Shown here in pieces: positions 10,806 through 24,400 of a stretch of DNA of 64,000 nucleotides (within the stretch, counting starts at the first letter, position 1; the number at the start of each line of letters is the position of its first letter). The DNA comes from Branchiostoma floridae (taxonomy: Eukaryota; Chordata; Leptocardii; Amphioxiformes; Branchiostomatidae). Location of the stretch: the NCBI RefSeq assembly GCF_000003815.2, contig NC_049991.1:1120613-1184612 (forward strand), read 5' to 3'. Below the pieces are notes generated by a model that saw only the letters and a list, made by a program, of their open reading frames with translations, did no database searches and was not told the DNA's origin. The translations under genes were made by a program, and so were the position numbers.

Positions 10806-11380
10806 CAGGGCTCAAAATACTTTTTTCTGCATACCTGCACTGTTGCAGGTAACATTGAAAATTACCTGTGCCAGACAAATTTTACCTGCACCACTATGGA
10901 TTTAGGAAGTATGGATCATACTAGAATTGTTCAGGAAGTATTGTTATTTTTCTCCTTTTTAATATGACGCTAGTTCACCTTTATCCGTGGGGTAGCCTTT
11001 ATCCATTGTTTTTGAAAACAGGATATTTAGGCACATCAAGCTGGTAGTTTTAAACTGCAATGTACTGAAAATATTGCAATTTGAAATCAACGTCCGTCGA
11101 CGTGATATCCCCCAATACCCTATTTTTAAAAGCAACGGATATAGGTTACCCAACGGATAAAGGTGAACTAGCGTTACTTTTAATATAGGGGGTAACGTTA
11201 ACATTCAATGCAGCTCATAACAATCCACATACACCTACATCATATGACATTTATAAATAAATCCCATTACATGAACCTGTGCAGGTTAGGTGCTGGTAGA
11301 CATCAGAAATATCTGCACAGCTTCAATTTTACCTGCACTACCGTAACCTGCATATGCAAGTGGTATTTCAAGCCCTGATC
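10806..11380. mobile_element. Inverted-repeat element, family D, copy 1 (carries nested MITE)
   Basis: The outer ends GGGCTCAAAATACTTTTTTC and GGTATTTCAAGCCCTGA are inverted. The interior is rich in TACCTGCAC and GTGCAGGTA motifs. The same element without the insert is at 40133-40463, in reverse orientation. The middle is interrupted by MITE family C at 10967-11174. Confidence 0.7.
10967..11174. mobile_element. MITE family C, copy 2 (nested)
   Basis: The ends are ACGCTAGTTCACCTTTATCC and GGATAAAGGTGAACTAGCGT. It is inserted inside family D element 10806-11380, so it is the younger of the two. Confidence 0.85.
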
Positions 11381-11776
11381 AAGCAATCTACCTGTATTAG
11401 GCAGGTATATGAAGCTCCTTCGTTTAACGGAAGAGGTTTGAAGATGTACACATAATTTGATGAATTATTAGCCAGGAAGTCATATTTTATGAGGAAAAGT
11501 TACGATAGATGACAACTGTATAACTGATCAGAATAGCTGTCGACAGGCTGGTGCCATAAAATAACATCAATATTTATGCAAAAGAAATGCAGGAGTGAAT
11601 CCCCAGGGTAGTGTAGCAGTGCAATACAGACATTTTACGTCAATAGTGATGGTGTGTTACTGCCATGGATATGTTGTAATGGTTGTAGAGATACAATTTA
11701 CACACATCAGGACCTGGCGCATCCCCATCTCATATTTAGCTAAAAGAAAGGGTAAGCCACCCTGTAAGGGGCGGTA

Positions 11777-11992
11777 ACGCTAGTTCACTTTTATTCGAGG
11801 AGTAACCTATATCCGTTTGTTTAAAAAAGCAGGGTATCTAGCAGTTTAAAGATATAAAGCCAAAGGATGGTTTCAAACTGTTTTAAAAATATCGCAATAT
11901 GAACCCACTATCCACCTTTGGATATCCCTAAATACCACCGTTCTTTAACACAACGGATATAGGTTAGCCTATGGATAAAGGTGAACTAACGT
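11777..11992. mobile_element. MITE family C, copy 3
   Basis: The ends are ACGCTAGTTCACTTTTATTC and GGATAAAGGTGAACTAACGT, with inner arms GTAACCTATATCCG and CGGATATAGGTTA. Confidence 0.8.
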
Positions 11993-12339
11993 TATAACCC
12001 GAACTGTAATATACCGTATGACTATGACTGACAGACTGGGGCATATATATTGTAATGCTTCTGGTTGCTTTAAGTCTTTATCCAGGTCTCTTTTACTTAG
12101 TTTCTCTTTATTAGGAAGTGAATGAACCCATACATGGTGATCTAACACTAAAGCAGTAACATGTGTCTACTCTTATGTCTAAGAGCTGACTTCTAAATTC
12201 TAACTTCATTTCAACTTCTTTTGTGAGACAGTGGTAGACAAACAACTCAAATTTTCTGTAATGTGTGGGCTCTGTGATAATAAGAGGAGAGCATTTTTTT
12301 TCAGTGTCTGTTAGTAGTATATATAGTTAGTAGTAGTAG

Positions 12340-12450
12340 CAGTAGTATCTAGTATTTGATTTTACTGCTGCTGGGGTCCTTGACACAGGAAGGTAGCAGT
12401 CGGCTAATCTCCACACCACGCTTCCAAGCGGCTCTGTCCGTAGTAGTCAT
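12340..12450. repeat. Dispersed repeat, GATTTTACTGCTGCTGGGGT family
   Basis: GTAGTATCTAGTATTTGATT, TACTGCTGCTGGGGTCCTTG, ACACAG and GCGGCTCTGTCC recur with small changes at 63890-64000. Nature unknown. Confidence 0.5.
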
Positions 12451-12559
12451 TTTTACATTAAAGCTGAGAGATAAGGATGGAAATAGGTGGCCTCTTAACA
12501 GAGATCTGGCCTCTTTCTTTTCTTTTGTGATAGTTCAAGGGGCAGTTTGAAACAGAATA

Positions 12560-14335
12560 GGCAGAAATTGGCGTTTTATAGAAATGACAGTGGTGCATGC
12601 ATGTAATTTAATAGGCTGTCAATGTCAATTACTGTTTTTTAATAAACCCATGAAGTTAGCTCATCAAAGTACTCAGTGACTGTGCTATCCACATTCTTGG
12701 AGTTAGGCCTGCTCTGGCTTGCACAATTTACACACAAGGAGTTCATATTTCTTGAGGCAGGATGGTAAAACTACAGATGGGCCCCTGTACAAATTGTCTT
12801 CTGTAGAATTAAGAAACTGATACGTAAAACTGTACAGTTTGTTCAACTTTGCAGGAAAAGTAATTTTCATGCTCACTTTGGTCTGACAAATTGGATCGTT
12901 TCAAAGACCAGAAAGTTCCAATGTCTTTGAGCTTCACATTGGATATCCTTCAGATTGGGATTATGTTCTTACTCACCAATCTATGACAGTTTGGGGTCGA
13001 TGTAGAAACCCTGAGCCATTGTTATCTTGGCTTATGGGACCAGCCATGTATCAGAACCTAGGATTAGTGCCGCACTAACAAAATCAAACTCCCTAATCCC
13101 CTCTTATCATTTGCCCACGTCATTCCTCTTGCACCTTAATGTTTGCTTTCATAGCCTTTTGGTGCTAAATTGGGATCAACAATTCACGGGTGTGAGACTA
13201 AGGCCCAATCTAAACACTGTTTTTCCCAACATCTGCATAGCCAATATGTGCTTGCCGACAGACTTTATAGGTGTCTAGAATCTAGACGGAATGTTTCTTG
13301 TCCTAGTCCTTTTCCCGACATGTCAGGAGTAATTGTTTGACAAATCAGCGGGTTCCTGACAACTTCATTGTGCGTTTAAAATGTGCGTTGGGCTCATTAG
13401 CTGCATGAGTTTGTGATACCAATACAGCGTGTCTCCAACTACCCCAAAATTTGAATATGGTGCGAAAGTCCACTGTGATTATGAAATGTACTTGGAACTG
13501 TAAATCTGTAAATATTGTAGACCATCTAAAAAAATGTACCAAGAAACTATTGGAGCACAGGAAGATTGTTTTTATTTCTTCTGTCAAACTTACTGCACAT
13601 CTATATACTTGCATCAGTTCTGAAAAATGTCATAGTTGTACTTTGTCCACCATATGATATTAAATTGTCAAGTTCAACATCATTGTACTTCTAGAAATGT
13701 ACTGCAAATAAATAGATTATCTACATGACTTTTGTGGCCATTGCAAGGTTTTTTCAAACCTATGCACACGTAAACAAGGTTTTATCAATTTGAAAACATC
13801 CTTGACCTAAAGTATCCGATCTGATTCAGACTGGTTCATCTATTGGTATCTTCTCGTCCTTGATTACTGATATCAACACTTTGTACATAATGATATTGAA
13901 ATGGTAAAAACTTCATACAAAAATAACACTTTTTCCAATTGTTCAGCAATGATATATATACAATATATAATATTAGATAGATACTCCAGTGTTGGGATCT
14001 ATGAATCTGTTGTATCAATTTTTGCTATCGCATGATTTGCTATCAAATGTAGTAGCCTGTTCATGACAGTTAAACAGTGAGGTAACACCTTCAAATATCC
14101 ACAATGTAAGATTTACTAAAGGAACTGGGTAGACAAAATTTGGAAAAGATAAATGTTTCAGGTAACTTTCGCTTTAGTCAGTGGCTAAGCCAGATCTGTA
14201 GAACAGGTACATGTATTAAAAAGCTAACTGACAAAACTCACCCCAAATTATATGATATTGGTACAATAATAAACTACATGCATATGTACCATCCTACTCT
14301 TAACAGGAAACCTTGCCTTGCTATCCCTGTGAGAC
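12560..14335. other. Intergenic, no gene recognised
   Basis: AT-rich sequence downstream of the HEATR4-like gene. Frames at 13027-13278 and 13345-13657 overlap on opposite strands and lack splice or family support. Nothing else is recognised. Confidence 0.45.
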
Positions 14336-14340
14336 AACAA

Positions 14341-14600
14341 AGGGCCAAAGCAAGTCAATTTCATGGATGACATCAGTGTGCGCATTGATTTTTGCCTATC
14401 TGTGAAAAAGAAAAACACAAGAAATTTTGGTACCCTTCAGCAACAGTCAAGATGTGAAAAAATGTGAAAACATGTTGTAAACTTTCATCAGTCCTGTGAT
14501 TAGGCTCACTGCTGTTTCTGGTGGCATCAGTTTTTTTTTCACGCATAAAATTTTGAGTCTGTAGAGGATGCCATCCATAAAAAGTACTTGCTTTGGCATT
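14341..14600. mobile_element. Inverted-repeat element, family E, copy 1
   Basis: GCAAGTCAATTTCATGGATG at the left pairs with CATCCATAAAAAGTACTTGC at the right. Non-coding interior with an internal T-tract. A larger copy is at 27624-28159. Confidence 0.7.
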
Positions 14601-14995
14601 AGCTCAAACAACAAGAGCTACACATGTACTTGACTAGCAGCATCAACCTTGTCTTAATTTCTTTCCTTTTCCATCTTCTTTTTGTTTCCTATAATGGTAC
14701 CATCTAAAATTGTCTCCAGCTCACTTATCAATTCATAGTGTTTGTTTATATACCTGTAGTTCTAAAGATCTTGTTCAGTTATTGACAACAGGTAGTGGAT
14801 CTGAAACATCTGACCATTTCTAATATATATTAAGCTGCTTGAGTGAATGTTACCCTGTGTATACATATCTTAGTACCTAGATGTCTAACATTTATCTTTA
14901 AATATCTTTCAGTAGTTCAGTCATTCATACTGTTAGAAATAATGACTTTGAAATAACTTACTAACGAAAGCTAAAGGCTACCACAATATGTTATA

Positions 14996-15001
14996 TTTAT
15001 T
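14996..15001 (-). terminator. Candidate poly(A) signal of the HEATR4-like gene
   Basis: AATAAA on the minus strand, about 410 nt past the stop codon at 15406. It is the nearest exact hexamer I found downstream. There is no transcript evidence, so the 3' end is a guess. Confidence 0.4.
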
Positions 15002-15405
15002 TAAGAATATGCACAATCATATATTCCTACAATTCTGAAGATCAACTTGGTCAAGCAAGCAGTTTCATTTGATATTTCACGGCACACAATCCGAATGAAA
15101 GTAATCATAAGATAATTCACAAATATCCCTTTAATTTATCACAATATACCTCAAAATCCATCCTCGGGAAAGCAAGCTTGAAAAGCCCCTTTTACATATA
15201 TCAGAAATGAATGGAACATGCCTCCACCTGTCGGAAGTAGAAATGCATCATATGCATAAAATATATCATTTCAATTTCAGGCCAGTGAAAAGTTAGTTTG
15301 GCCAGTATATTTAAGTGCATGTCCCTATTTTTGAAAACTTGTCAAATCCTGGCAACTCTTCACCTAATCAATCACAACCCACTTTTTACATGTATCCCTG
15401 ATTCT

Positions 15406-15466
15406 TCAAACCGGTGACTTGGAGTTGGTGAGTTCAGTCAGAAATCTCACAGCCTTCCCCGCTTCC
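15406..15466 (-). CDS. HEATR4-like exon 28 (stop codon)
   Basis: 61 nt, phase 2 in, acceptor GTTGACTCCAG. The split codon gives R, then EAGKAVRFLTELTNSKSPV and TGA. The frame match across the intron and the helical peptide support it as the terminal coding exon. Confidence 0.82.
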
Positions 15467-18400
15467 CTGGAGTCAACAATGTAGAGGGAAAAATGTCACC
15501 ACAACAGAAACAACAAACAAAATGAGATTTCTTACCCCCAAAAATAATTTCATCAGGTTAATTTGGTAGAATATAGGATATAGGAGAATTCTTGTACACA
15601 ACTAGGTTGAACTTACTGGGACGAGCGGGGATACAAACTTGGCCACGTTTGGGATAGTGTTCTCACCGCAAAAGCGCCACCTACATTGGCTACATATAGC
15701 GGCAAGAAGCAGAACTCCAGTCAGAAGCTCTGAGGAAGGTGTCTGATAGACACCGAACTGTTAGCAAATTCAACCTAGCTGTGTACAAGAATTCTCCTAT
15801 ATCGGAGATTTCTTGGAAATTATATGGAAAAGTACCAAATAGCAACTACTGCAAATATTCTAGAGAATATTGACCATGTGGGCTTAGGCAAAATGATGAG
15901 ACTCCCACAAAAGGATGTACCTTGCCAGCGGTCCCTCTCCCCTCTCTCTCTCCCTTAGGCTGCGGATGGCACGGATGTCCACGATACCCAGGTTACAGAA
16001 TGTACGCACCACCTGCACAACATGGCAACGGTACAAAATGAGTTTTAGCACTGACAGATTGATGTGAACTAGTGATTTATTACTAAGTACAAATGTCTAC
16101 ACCATGCTTCATATCTGTTTCTATTTATTCACTTATTCATCTCGTAGACAGTAAATCACTCACGCTGATTTATGGTTAATGATGAAACAAAGCAGTATTT
16201 AAGAGCATGTGGCTTGTGTGTTGTGTAGTCTGTGCATGCCTTGTGTATTGTGACAGTGCATATAAGAGATCTGGTAACCAAATCTGAATAAATGTGGCTT
16301 AAAGTCATATTTCAGATGAGTTTAATCCAGCTTCTTGAAACATATATAGGGGTGCCATGAGATAGCTTAGTTACAATTTGTATAGACAAGCAACTGCATA
16401 CTATTAGATAAAATCAGGTTCATCATGATTTGACATAGCACTGACACATACATGTACATGTGTACATGTACAATCTGAACATACATGTATGTATAAAGCT
16501 AAGGGCACAACTCGCCTTTTGTGCAAATACGTGCTGTCTACGTGCCAAAACTTGGGCAATCTTTTAGGGTCCGTAAGTGGTAAGTACCGCCTCCGTATGA
16601 ACTCTTAGGGAATCTGACAGATTTTGGAGCACGCAGACACACCGTAGAACTTAATGTGCAGGCAAAATTTTGTGTGCCATCGAGCTGCGGATTTGCCAAC
16701 GGTACGTGCCAGTACAGCGACGCACCTGCCCAGTACAGCCTGAACGCTTTCAGAAATACGTGGCGGACGTGGCTTAAAAAAAAAACGTACGGACAACTTG
16801 TACGTATGGCGGGTTGTGCCCTTAGCTTAAAGAAGCCTCTAACTGGAGTGCCACCTCTATACTGATATCTGTTGCCTCTCTGAGGATGAACTGAACTGAA
16901 CTGTTGCCTCACCTGCAGCCGGACGTACTCGCTGGAGTCCAGCTCTAACATCTCCAGCAGCAGGCGTAACGTGCGCTCCTTCCGCACTCCCAGGGTTCCC
17001 TGCAGGAACACCATTTGTTTCATCACAAACTCAGACATTTCACAGTCTTCATTCTTATATATCAATGAATGAAGACCTTTATTGTACGTTTTTGCTTTCT
17101 AACAAGCTAAGCACAGGTCAAGGTGAATAGGGTACAATTTGTGTAGGGAGTGATACATGACTGAGACTACAAAGTCTAAAGTATACTAGTCTAGTTCCAG
17201 TATGCACAGGTTCAACTTCTTCTTGCTTCTTAATACAGTTGTAAATGTAGTTGCAGGTGAAGTTTGGAATACATGGTGTGTCTAATTGCATGAGGAATGT
17301 GAATTTTTCAGAGTTATTTAAATACCGAACGCATGGAAACTTATCTTGTACACATTTGAAGAAGATATTTCTCTCATTGTTGCATAGTGAACATTCAACA
17401 AGAAAATGACACTCGTCTACTATCTTGCTTAAGTTACAATATTGACAAATTCTTTCCCAAAAAAAAAATTGCTGGAGAGGAAATAGAATAAAAGCTGTCA
17501 AAGTCAAAGGTAACATCCATTGGCATAATACCGGTCGGTTTACTGCAATTTCTCAAGCAATGCTAATTTGGCAAATGATCAACGCATCATTTTCTCCAGT
17601 TACATGTTGCTGTTACAGCTTACCTTTGCCACTTCTTCTGTGTAAATTATTTTGTCTCTCTGGTCCTGCTAAAAACATAATATCGTAATTGGAACACACC
17701 GCGGAATTGCACGGAGAACGGGCGCGTGGTTGGAAGGGGGTGCACTATACCGGTCGAACGAAACACGGCACAATTAACTGCCGCTATGTACCTTTATTCA
17801 TCCTCTGTTGTTCCTTTCTTTCCTGTTAGTAGTTGCACAAAACAAAAATCTGCACGAGCATACAAAAAGTCATGAGAAAATGGGCGTATACTGACAAGAA
17901 TTTTCATTTAATTTTGGTCCGTCACAACCGCTATGACGTAAAACTTTACTGCTGGCCGTAGCATTAAAAATGGCGGGAAAATGGCGGCGTACGTTCAATT
18001 TGACCCATTCAGCCGTAGATCCGGGCTATTATGCAACGGTTCCTCACACTTTTACACGAGTTGTAGGTCACCAAAAGAATTCAAGATTGCTGTTGAATCA
18101 TGCTCGTCTTGTGCCGTGAGCACATGTGATTATTATCTACAAATCTGGCGATGAACGTGACAGTGTGCTTGTCCCACGACGAGCTCGCCTGCCCCAAAAA
18201 TGACCTGAAAACTTTTGGCCTTGTTGTCTTCGAATGCATTGTTATCGATGCTTTGTAAATTATGTATTGGACACCTAGATGTCTGAAGTGTGCATACCTC
18301 AGAAATAACTATTGTTGCATGTGTAGATCTCTTTAAGTTCCACTATTTTTAATCGACCGGTATAAGGCTTATGACCGGTATTATGCCAATGCATGTTACT

Positions 18401-21400
18401 GGAGTCAAATCAGATTTCTTAAAAAAAATGTGGTAGTGTGACACAGGTAGTGACAACAAAAAGGAGCATTGCAATGATTGAAAACAACTTTAGTGGAGTT
18501 GCTGGTTAGTATAACAAAATACTGCATGGAAACAGGTGTGACAATTTACCAAAACCCCAGTGAACAACAGTGTAGTACAACCCTGCTGAATTCAGTCCAA
18601 CCCTGTGAGATGGGGAAACCTGACAGAAAACTGGATGGTGATGGAATGAGTTATACAACTTACAGTAAGGTTCTTTAGGCACAATTAGGGAGTACTTACT
18701 TCCGATGTTCGATGTCTATCAGACACCATCATCAGGGTAGAATGACTGGAAACTACTTTTTGCTGCTACTTATAGCCAATGTAGGTGGTGCTGTAGCAGC
18801 AAGAATGCCGTCTCAAACGTGGCTCAGCTTGTATCCCTCCTTGTTATAAGTAGCAGCAAGAAGTACAATGTAGTTTCCAGTCATTCTACACTTAAGATTG
18901 GTTTCTGATAGACATCGAAACGTTCACCCTTCTGATAGACATCGAAACGTTCACTTGGAAGTAAGTACTCCCTGGTTGTGCCTAAAAAATCCTTACTATA
19001 TGAATAATTGCCAACCTGATGAAGTTATTTACAGAGTTATACAACTGTTCCATCCCAGCCCAGTCAGTTTTGTGTTTGAAGTTTTGAATGTGAATACATT
19101 TTGTACCTTCCCTGTACCATGTCCTGCCCCTGACTACAGGTTTGGCCCTCCTGACCCATGGCAGGGAGAGCCGTATCATCCCCCTTCTCTACAAGCTATA
19201 TTTAGTCCTACAGACTTAACCCACAATGACTCCCCGCAGTAACCAATCAATACCAGCTAATACCCTAATCCACGGCTGCCTGAATACATCTCTTTTATCT
19301 TCTGTTTGCAGCCGTTACTTACATTGATGGGTGCAACATTAGCATGCAGGGTGAGCGGGGACTGTTAGTGAGAACTGTACGGGCAAGCTGCAAGTGGCAC
19401 CAAAATGTTTCAGGCATTAAGAAAGATGTTCTCTTATCTCAATAGAATGGGAAATGTAATTAGCTATACTGTATGTCACAAATATAGCACTGTGCTGTAC
19501 AAGGTCAATGTCAGGCAGTTATACACCACAGCGATGATGTTGGAACAAAATATCCCAAAGTCATCTTAACCAAAATAAGAAGTAACAGAATGACAGTTGA
19601 GAACATGCTAACAAAAATTGATTTGCTTACATAGGGAAGATCTAAATCTCCTCAACCTACAGAGTACCAACCCTAAAGACAGGGTTCCTGGCAAGCTACC
19701 ATCAAGCTTACATGTAACGTTACATGTACATGGACATGTAAGCACATCTAACCTTTGAGTGTTTGTGAGTCGATAAATCTCCCAAATTCTTATTTACCCA
19801 GGAAAACAAACTTTGACGATTTATTCAAATTCAACTCAGATTTCCACAGTCACAGTATCAGATGACAAAACAATTTAAGGCCAATCATGACACAATCTAA
19901 TCCAGAATGATTCACAATCAATAATGATTAGAGGTGGAACAGTCACCCAGAAATTGCCAGTCCCTTAACCCACTTTTGAAAAGAACCTCATAGAGAAGCC
20001 AGCTACTACTTCCTCATTTGCTTCACTTATTCAAAATAAAGTTGGCATTCCTTTCTTCAACTTCACATTAATGTATTAAGTTTCATATTGGGAATGTTCA
20101 CAGTTTTTAAGCACAAAATGTACACGTTTGTAACTAAGGTCACAAGGTATTTCATTATTTTGTCCGGTACTTTTAGCAGCATTTTTAACTGTATGTTACA
20201 TAATGGCAATTTAGCCAAAAGCTGTTTCTGTGAACACTTGTATCCAACAAACCAATACACTGGGAGCATGTGTGTAAGTAACTAGTTCTACTTCCCACTA
20301 ACCACCCTGATGAAACTATTCAGTCACAGAGGTTAAAATATAATTATAAATCATGTCATTTCAACATAGACATGAAGTATTTTGAGCCCTGTTTAAAGGG
20401 AAATGATTTGAGCAGGTTTTTGAACTAAAGAAAAGCAGAAATCAAAAGGTACTGTAGACACAGATCGGTTTCATCCCAACTTGTGGAACAAAACATTACA
20501 AATCTCCTAGTTTCACCATCATGTCTTAAGTTCTTAACAAACAGTTAACTTATGTCTATGCAGAAAGATCTAGAACAGAAACACTGCATTGAAACTCCAA
20601 TAGAAGGCATTTCAGCACCAGGAGAGAGCCTGACTGAAGGCACATGCAGTGCTATTCATTTGCCTCCGAAAAAGATACTATCCAAACTCAATCTGAAGAA
20701 GAAACAATAGACTCTACTAGAAATGCAAATTCTACATCAGCTTACATGACTGCTAAATATGAGAACTGTTTTTGTTATATTCACAGATACTGTAAATCTA
20801 TTCACTTTCACAGTTCTGTGGCACACTAGTCATATAAGGGAGATTTGTGTTGTTGAGGTCACTTTGAAAACAGCAAAAATAGAACTGATGCAAAAGTTTC
20901 AAGGTACACAGTATTCCTCACATTGTTGGACTGGCAAAAACATGAACCACTGAGAGTTTTATCAAATTTTTATGTTAAAAGAGGTAATTGGAATGCAGAT
21001 AAAGTAAGTTTCAACTTCTGTTCTTATATGTACAGGCTAAATGGCTTTCCAGTCATAACAATAAGGAATTTCCTTTTTCTATCATTGCAGTTCCTGACTA
21101 TTGCAGAAATGTTAGTTGAGAAGCAGTATATACCTACCAGTGTGATAACTGCCTGGGCCCTGACATCTTCACTCGAGTCCTCTAGTCTCCTGCAAACAAA
21201 AACAACATCTTCAGCATTTTTAAAACTGAGGAAAACATGTAAAAAGCACTATGAGGCCTATATGTAGTGTTTCCGGTTAATAAAAACCACACTGACATGC
21301 ATCAGTCATCATCAAATATTGCAATGATATAGACTGATATATACTGTACAAGCACAAGCAAACTGTTGGAGTAAAAAAAAAGTAAAAGTCCTTTCCGCGC

Positions 21401-24400
21401 CTGATGGCACATACAAATGTAGGGCGGCGCCCATCTCCGTTTCAGTAGCCCTGGGCCACACAACTTTGTGCAATCACTACAGCAGGGGGCTAGTCCACTG
21501 GTAGTGGTGTGTGTTCAACTACCATACTCTTTCCCGAATGCTGAGTGCTAAGCAGAGAAAGCAGCATGTACCATTTTTTAATTCTTTGGTATGACTCGGC
21601 CGGGGATCAAACTCACGACCTACTGAATGGAAGGCGAACACCCTACTGACTCACCCACTCGGCCATTGCACCGGCAATGGAGTAAATGCAGAAATGAAAT
21701 GTTCACCATATTCTTACATCAACATTTCAAAGAGTCTGTTCAAAGCCTTAATCTGACAACATGGTACAAAATACAGGAAGTCAATTTTTTATGTCCTATG
21801 ACAGTGTATGACCAAAAAACGCACATACACTAGGGTCAGTAAGTCTAGTCGATAGAGTAACTGGAAACAAAACATTTAACATTTTTTTCTTAGGCCTTAT
21901 GATTTTTTGTATGTCGTCAAGAATATGATACAAGAATACCATTCACTTGCTTTGCTGTTTGGTACTGAGAAAATTATATACAAGAAAAACAGGCAAGTGA
22001 AATAATTCTGAAGGGTCCAAAGTAACAAATCTTCAGTGTTGACATAAATCACACTTCATCATCTATAACCTTTAAAACTATGACATTGATACATTGCAAT
22101 TGTCATGAAGAATAATAGACAAAAATGAGACTGGGTGAAATATGAAACAAAGGCCAACATTTGGTGGATGGGCAAGATTGATCGAAAGTAATGAAAATCT
22201 TCAATAACCTATGATATAATACATGCAGTTCCTTTTCTAAATCACTAAAACTCTAAGCAAACTAAAATTACATTTGGAAATTTCTTTAGCTTGCAATGAT
22301 GTATACTCTCACAATACTGCTACTAACTTCTGAGGTATGTACACTTCAGACATCCAGGTGTTCAATACATTCTTGAGAAGACCTTGATAACCATGCACTC
22401 TACAGTCATATTTTGTATCCTTAGTTACAGTATCCTTTTGCTGACAGCCTATCGTAACCAACCCTCTTCTTAGTACAACCTTCTCAGTACATTTTGGCTG
22501 TGTATTCAAACTGCAATATTCTCTTATTAGCAGGACTATAGAGTCAATACAAAAACACACTGAGTAAGTGGGAAAGGTAATCTATAAAAAGAACAGTAAT
22601 TGGGAAAAAATTACGGGTTGCTCCCTTCAATACACAGGGTGGGATTATGATGGTAGACATTTATTATTGATTCATTTTGACTGTTTCGATTTATAGAAAG
22701 AGCCTGGTAGATATTAACTCTAAAAAAATGAAAATGAAATGAAATCATGACTGAATGAGAAGTACTTGGGAAGTGCAGTTGTTGCTAACAGTAGTAACTG
22801 TTAGAGTTGTAGTCCATAGTCTGATAGGATATTAGCAGATGCCACAGGGACTGTATTTAATAGGACTGGGTACTGGTACATCTTACCGGTACAAAACCAG
22901 TTTTTCTCATTGGGCCGGTCCGCAAAAAAACGACCTGTAAAAATTTGGTGGACCGGATGTTGGACCTATTAGAAAATGAAGAAGTTATATGAGGAGAAAT
23001 TCACACCTTTGGGGATGACAGGATGAAAAAAACAACAAGCAAAGTAGACGATGGTAGAGTTTATTGTAATTGCTACCAAGTTTTACAATCAATCATACTG
23101 AGGCAGTTAGCCTTATGGGATTTCAAAATGCCAGTGTGAGTCAAATACTCCACCAAACAGATTTCTTTGTAGCAAAATGGACCATTGGTATGAGTATTAT
23201 TCATTCACAAGTTTTCAGATATTGAATCAGGTCCAGGATCAGGTCTGGACCGGGACCTGATCCTTTGGACCTGGACTGAACATGAATTTTCTGTACGGGT
23301 ACCCACCCTATAGTATCTAACAAAGAGGTTCAAATTTTTAGAAAATCAATGGACACTTTCAGACAGTTAATCATGAGAATTGACCCCAAATTCTATAATG
23401 ATTTATATGACCTTTAATATGATATATGGAATTTCTGCAGCTGAAAGTGAAGGAATAACAGAGATCAATAAGAGTGGAGTAGCACAACCCCTGCCCTATA
23501 GTACACATAATGAACTCCAACATTGCTGCCAATACATCATGGTGAAAGTCAATACTTGCAGGATTTTCTGCATGAGGAATGACTGAATGGGATATTCCTG
23601 ACACCCAAAGCCTAAACCTTTTCTGCACGGTGAAGTCACAGAAAATACCACAGATGGCTGTGCTTAATGATTTGGGTTCCATGGAACTAATGATTAAGGT
23701 TTTCCACCAAAGATATCAAAATTTATTTCTCCAAAAGTTAATTCCTAGACTTCGCTTTGCTCTGATTCAAAGTCTAAAAACGGCATTTAGTTTCGGGGGC
23801 TGCAAGAGCTATAATTCTAGTAGAATTTCAGTATACTATCATATTAGGAAAATATGAATGACTGTGCTAGTTACTGTAAATGCATTTAATTTCGCGGGGA
23901 CTTAATTTCGTGGTACATGTATTAGGAAAAAAGACTTTTCGTGGTGGTTTTGATTTCGTGGTAACGCCATAGACTGCAGTCTAATACCATTAATAGAAGA
24001 ATGTTCCCAGTGGTCACCGCAAAAACCGCGAACATTAGTCCACCGCGAACATTTCTGCTTTTACAGTACTTAATGTCTGTCTGGTAAACAGGGTGCACGG
24101 CGATCATTGCTTTTCTGCACAGTAAGCTATAAACCTGGCATCACAATCTCAATGACCTTCAACTGAACTTGTTGATCATCAGAAGGTTTCTGAACTGCAA
24201 AGTCACCAGACAATGGAGAGCATTATTCTCCTGAAAATCTATCCTGAGGATATTACAATAGACCAGGCTCTGTGACCCATGAACGTCAGACGACCCATAA
24301 AAATTGAGATGTCTCCAAATGTCCCTTTGAGCATGTAGACTTGTCAGGAGAGCTCCTGCTATGTGACTAGGTCATCAACGATCCCTTCTACTCAGTTACA

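Noticed and set aside
16538-17065. 175-codon minus ORF across exon 26
   Set aside because: Only 16913-16999 is exon; the rest reads through a splice donor into a family G transposon.
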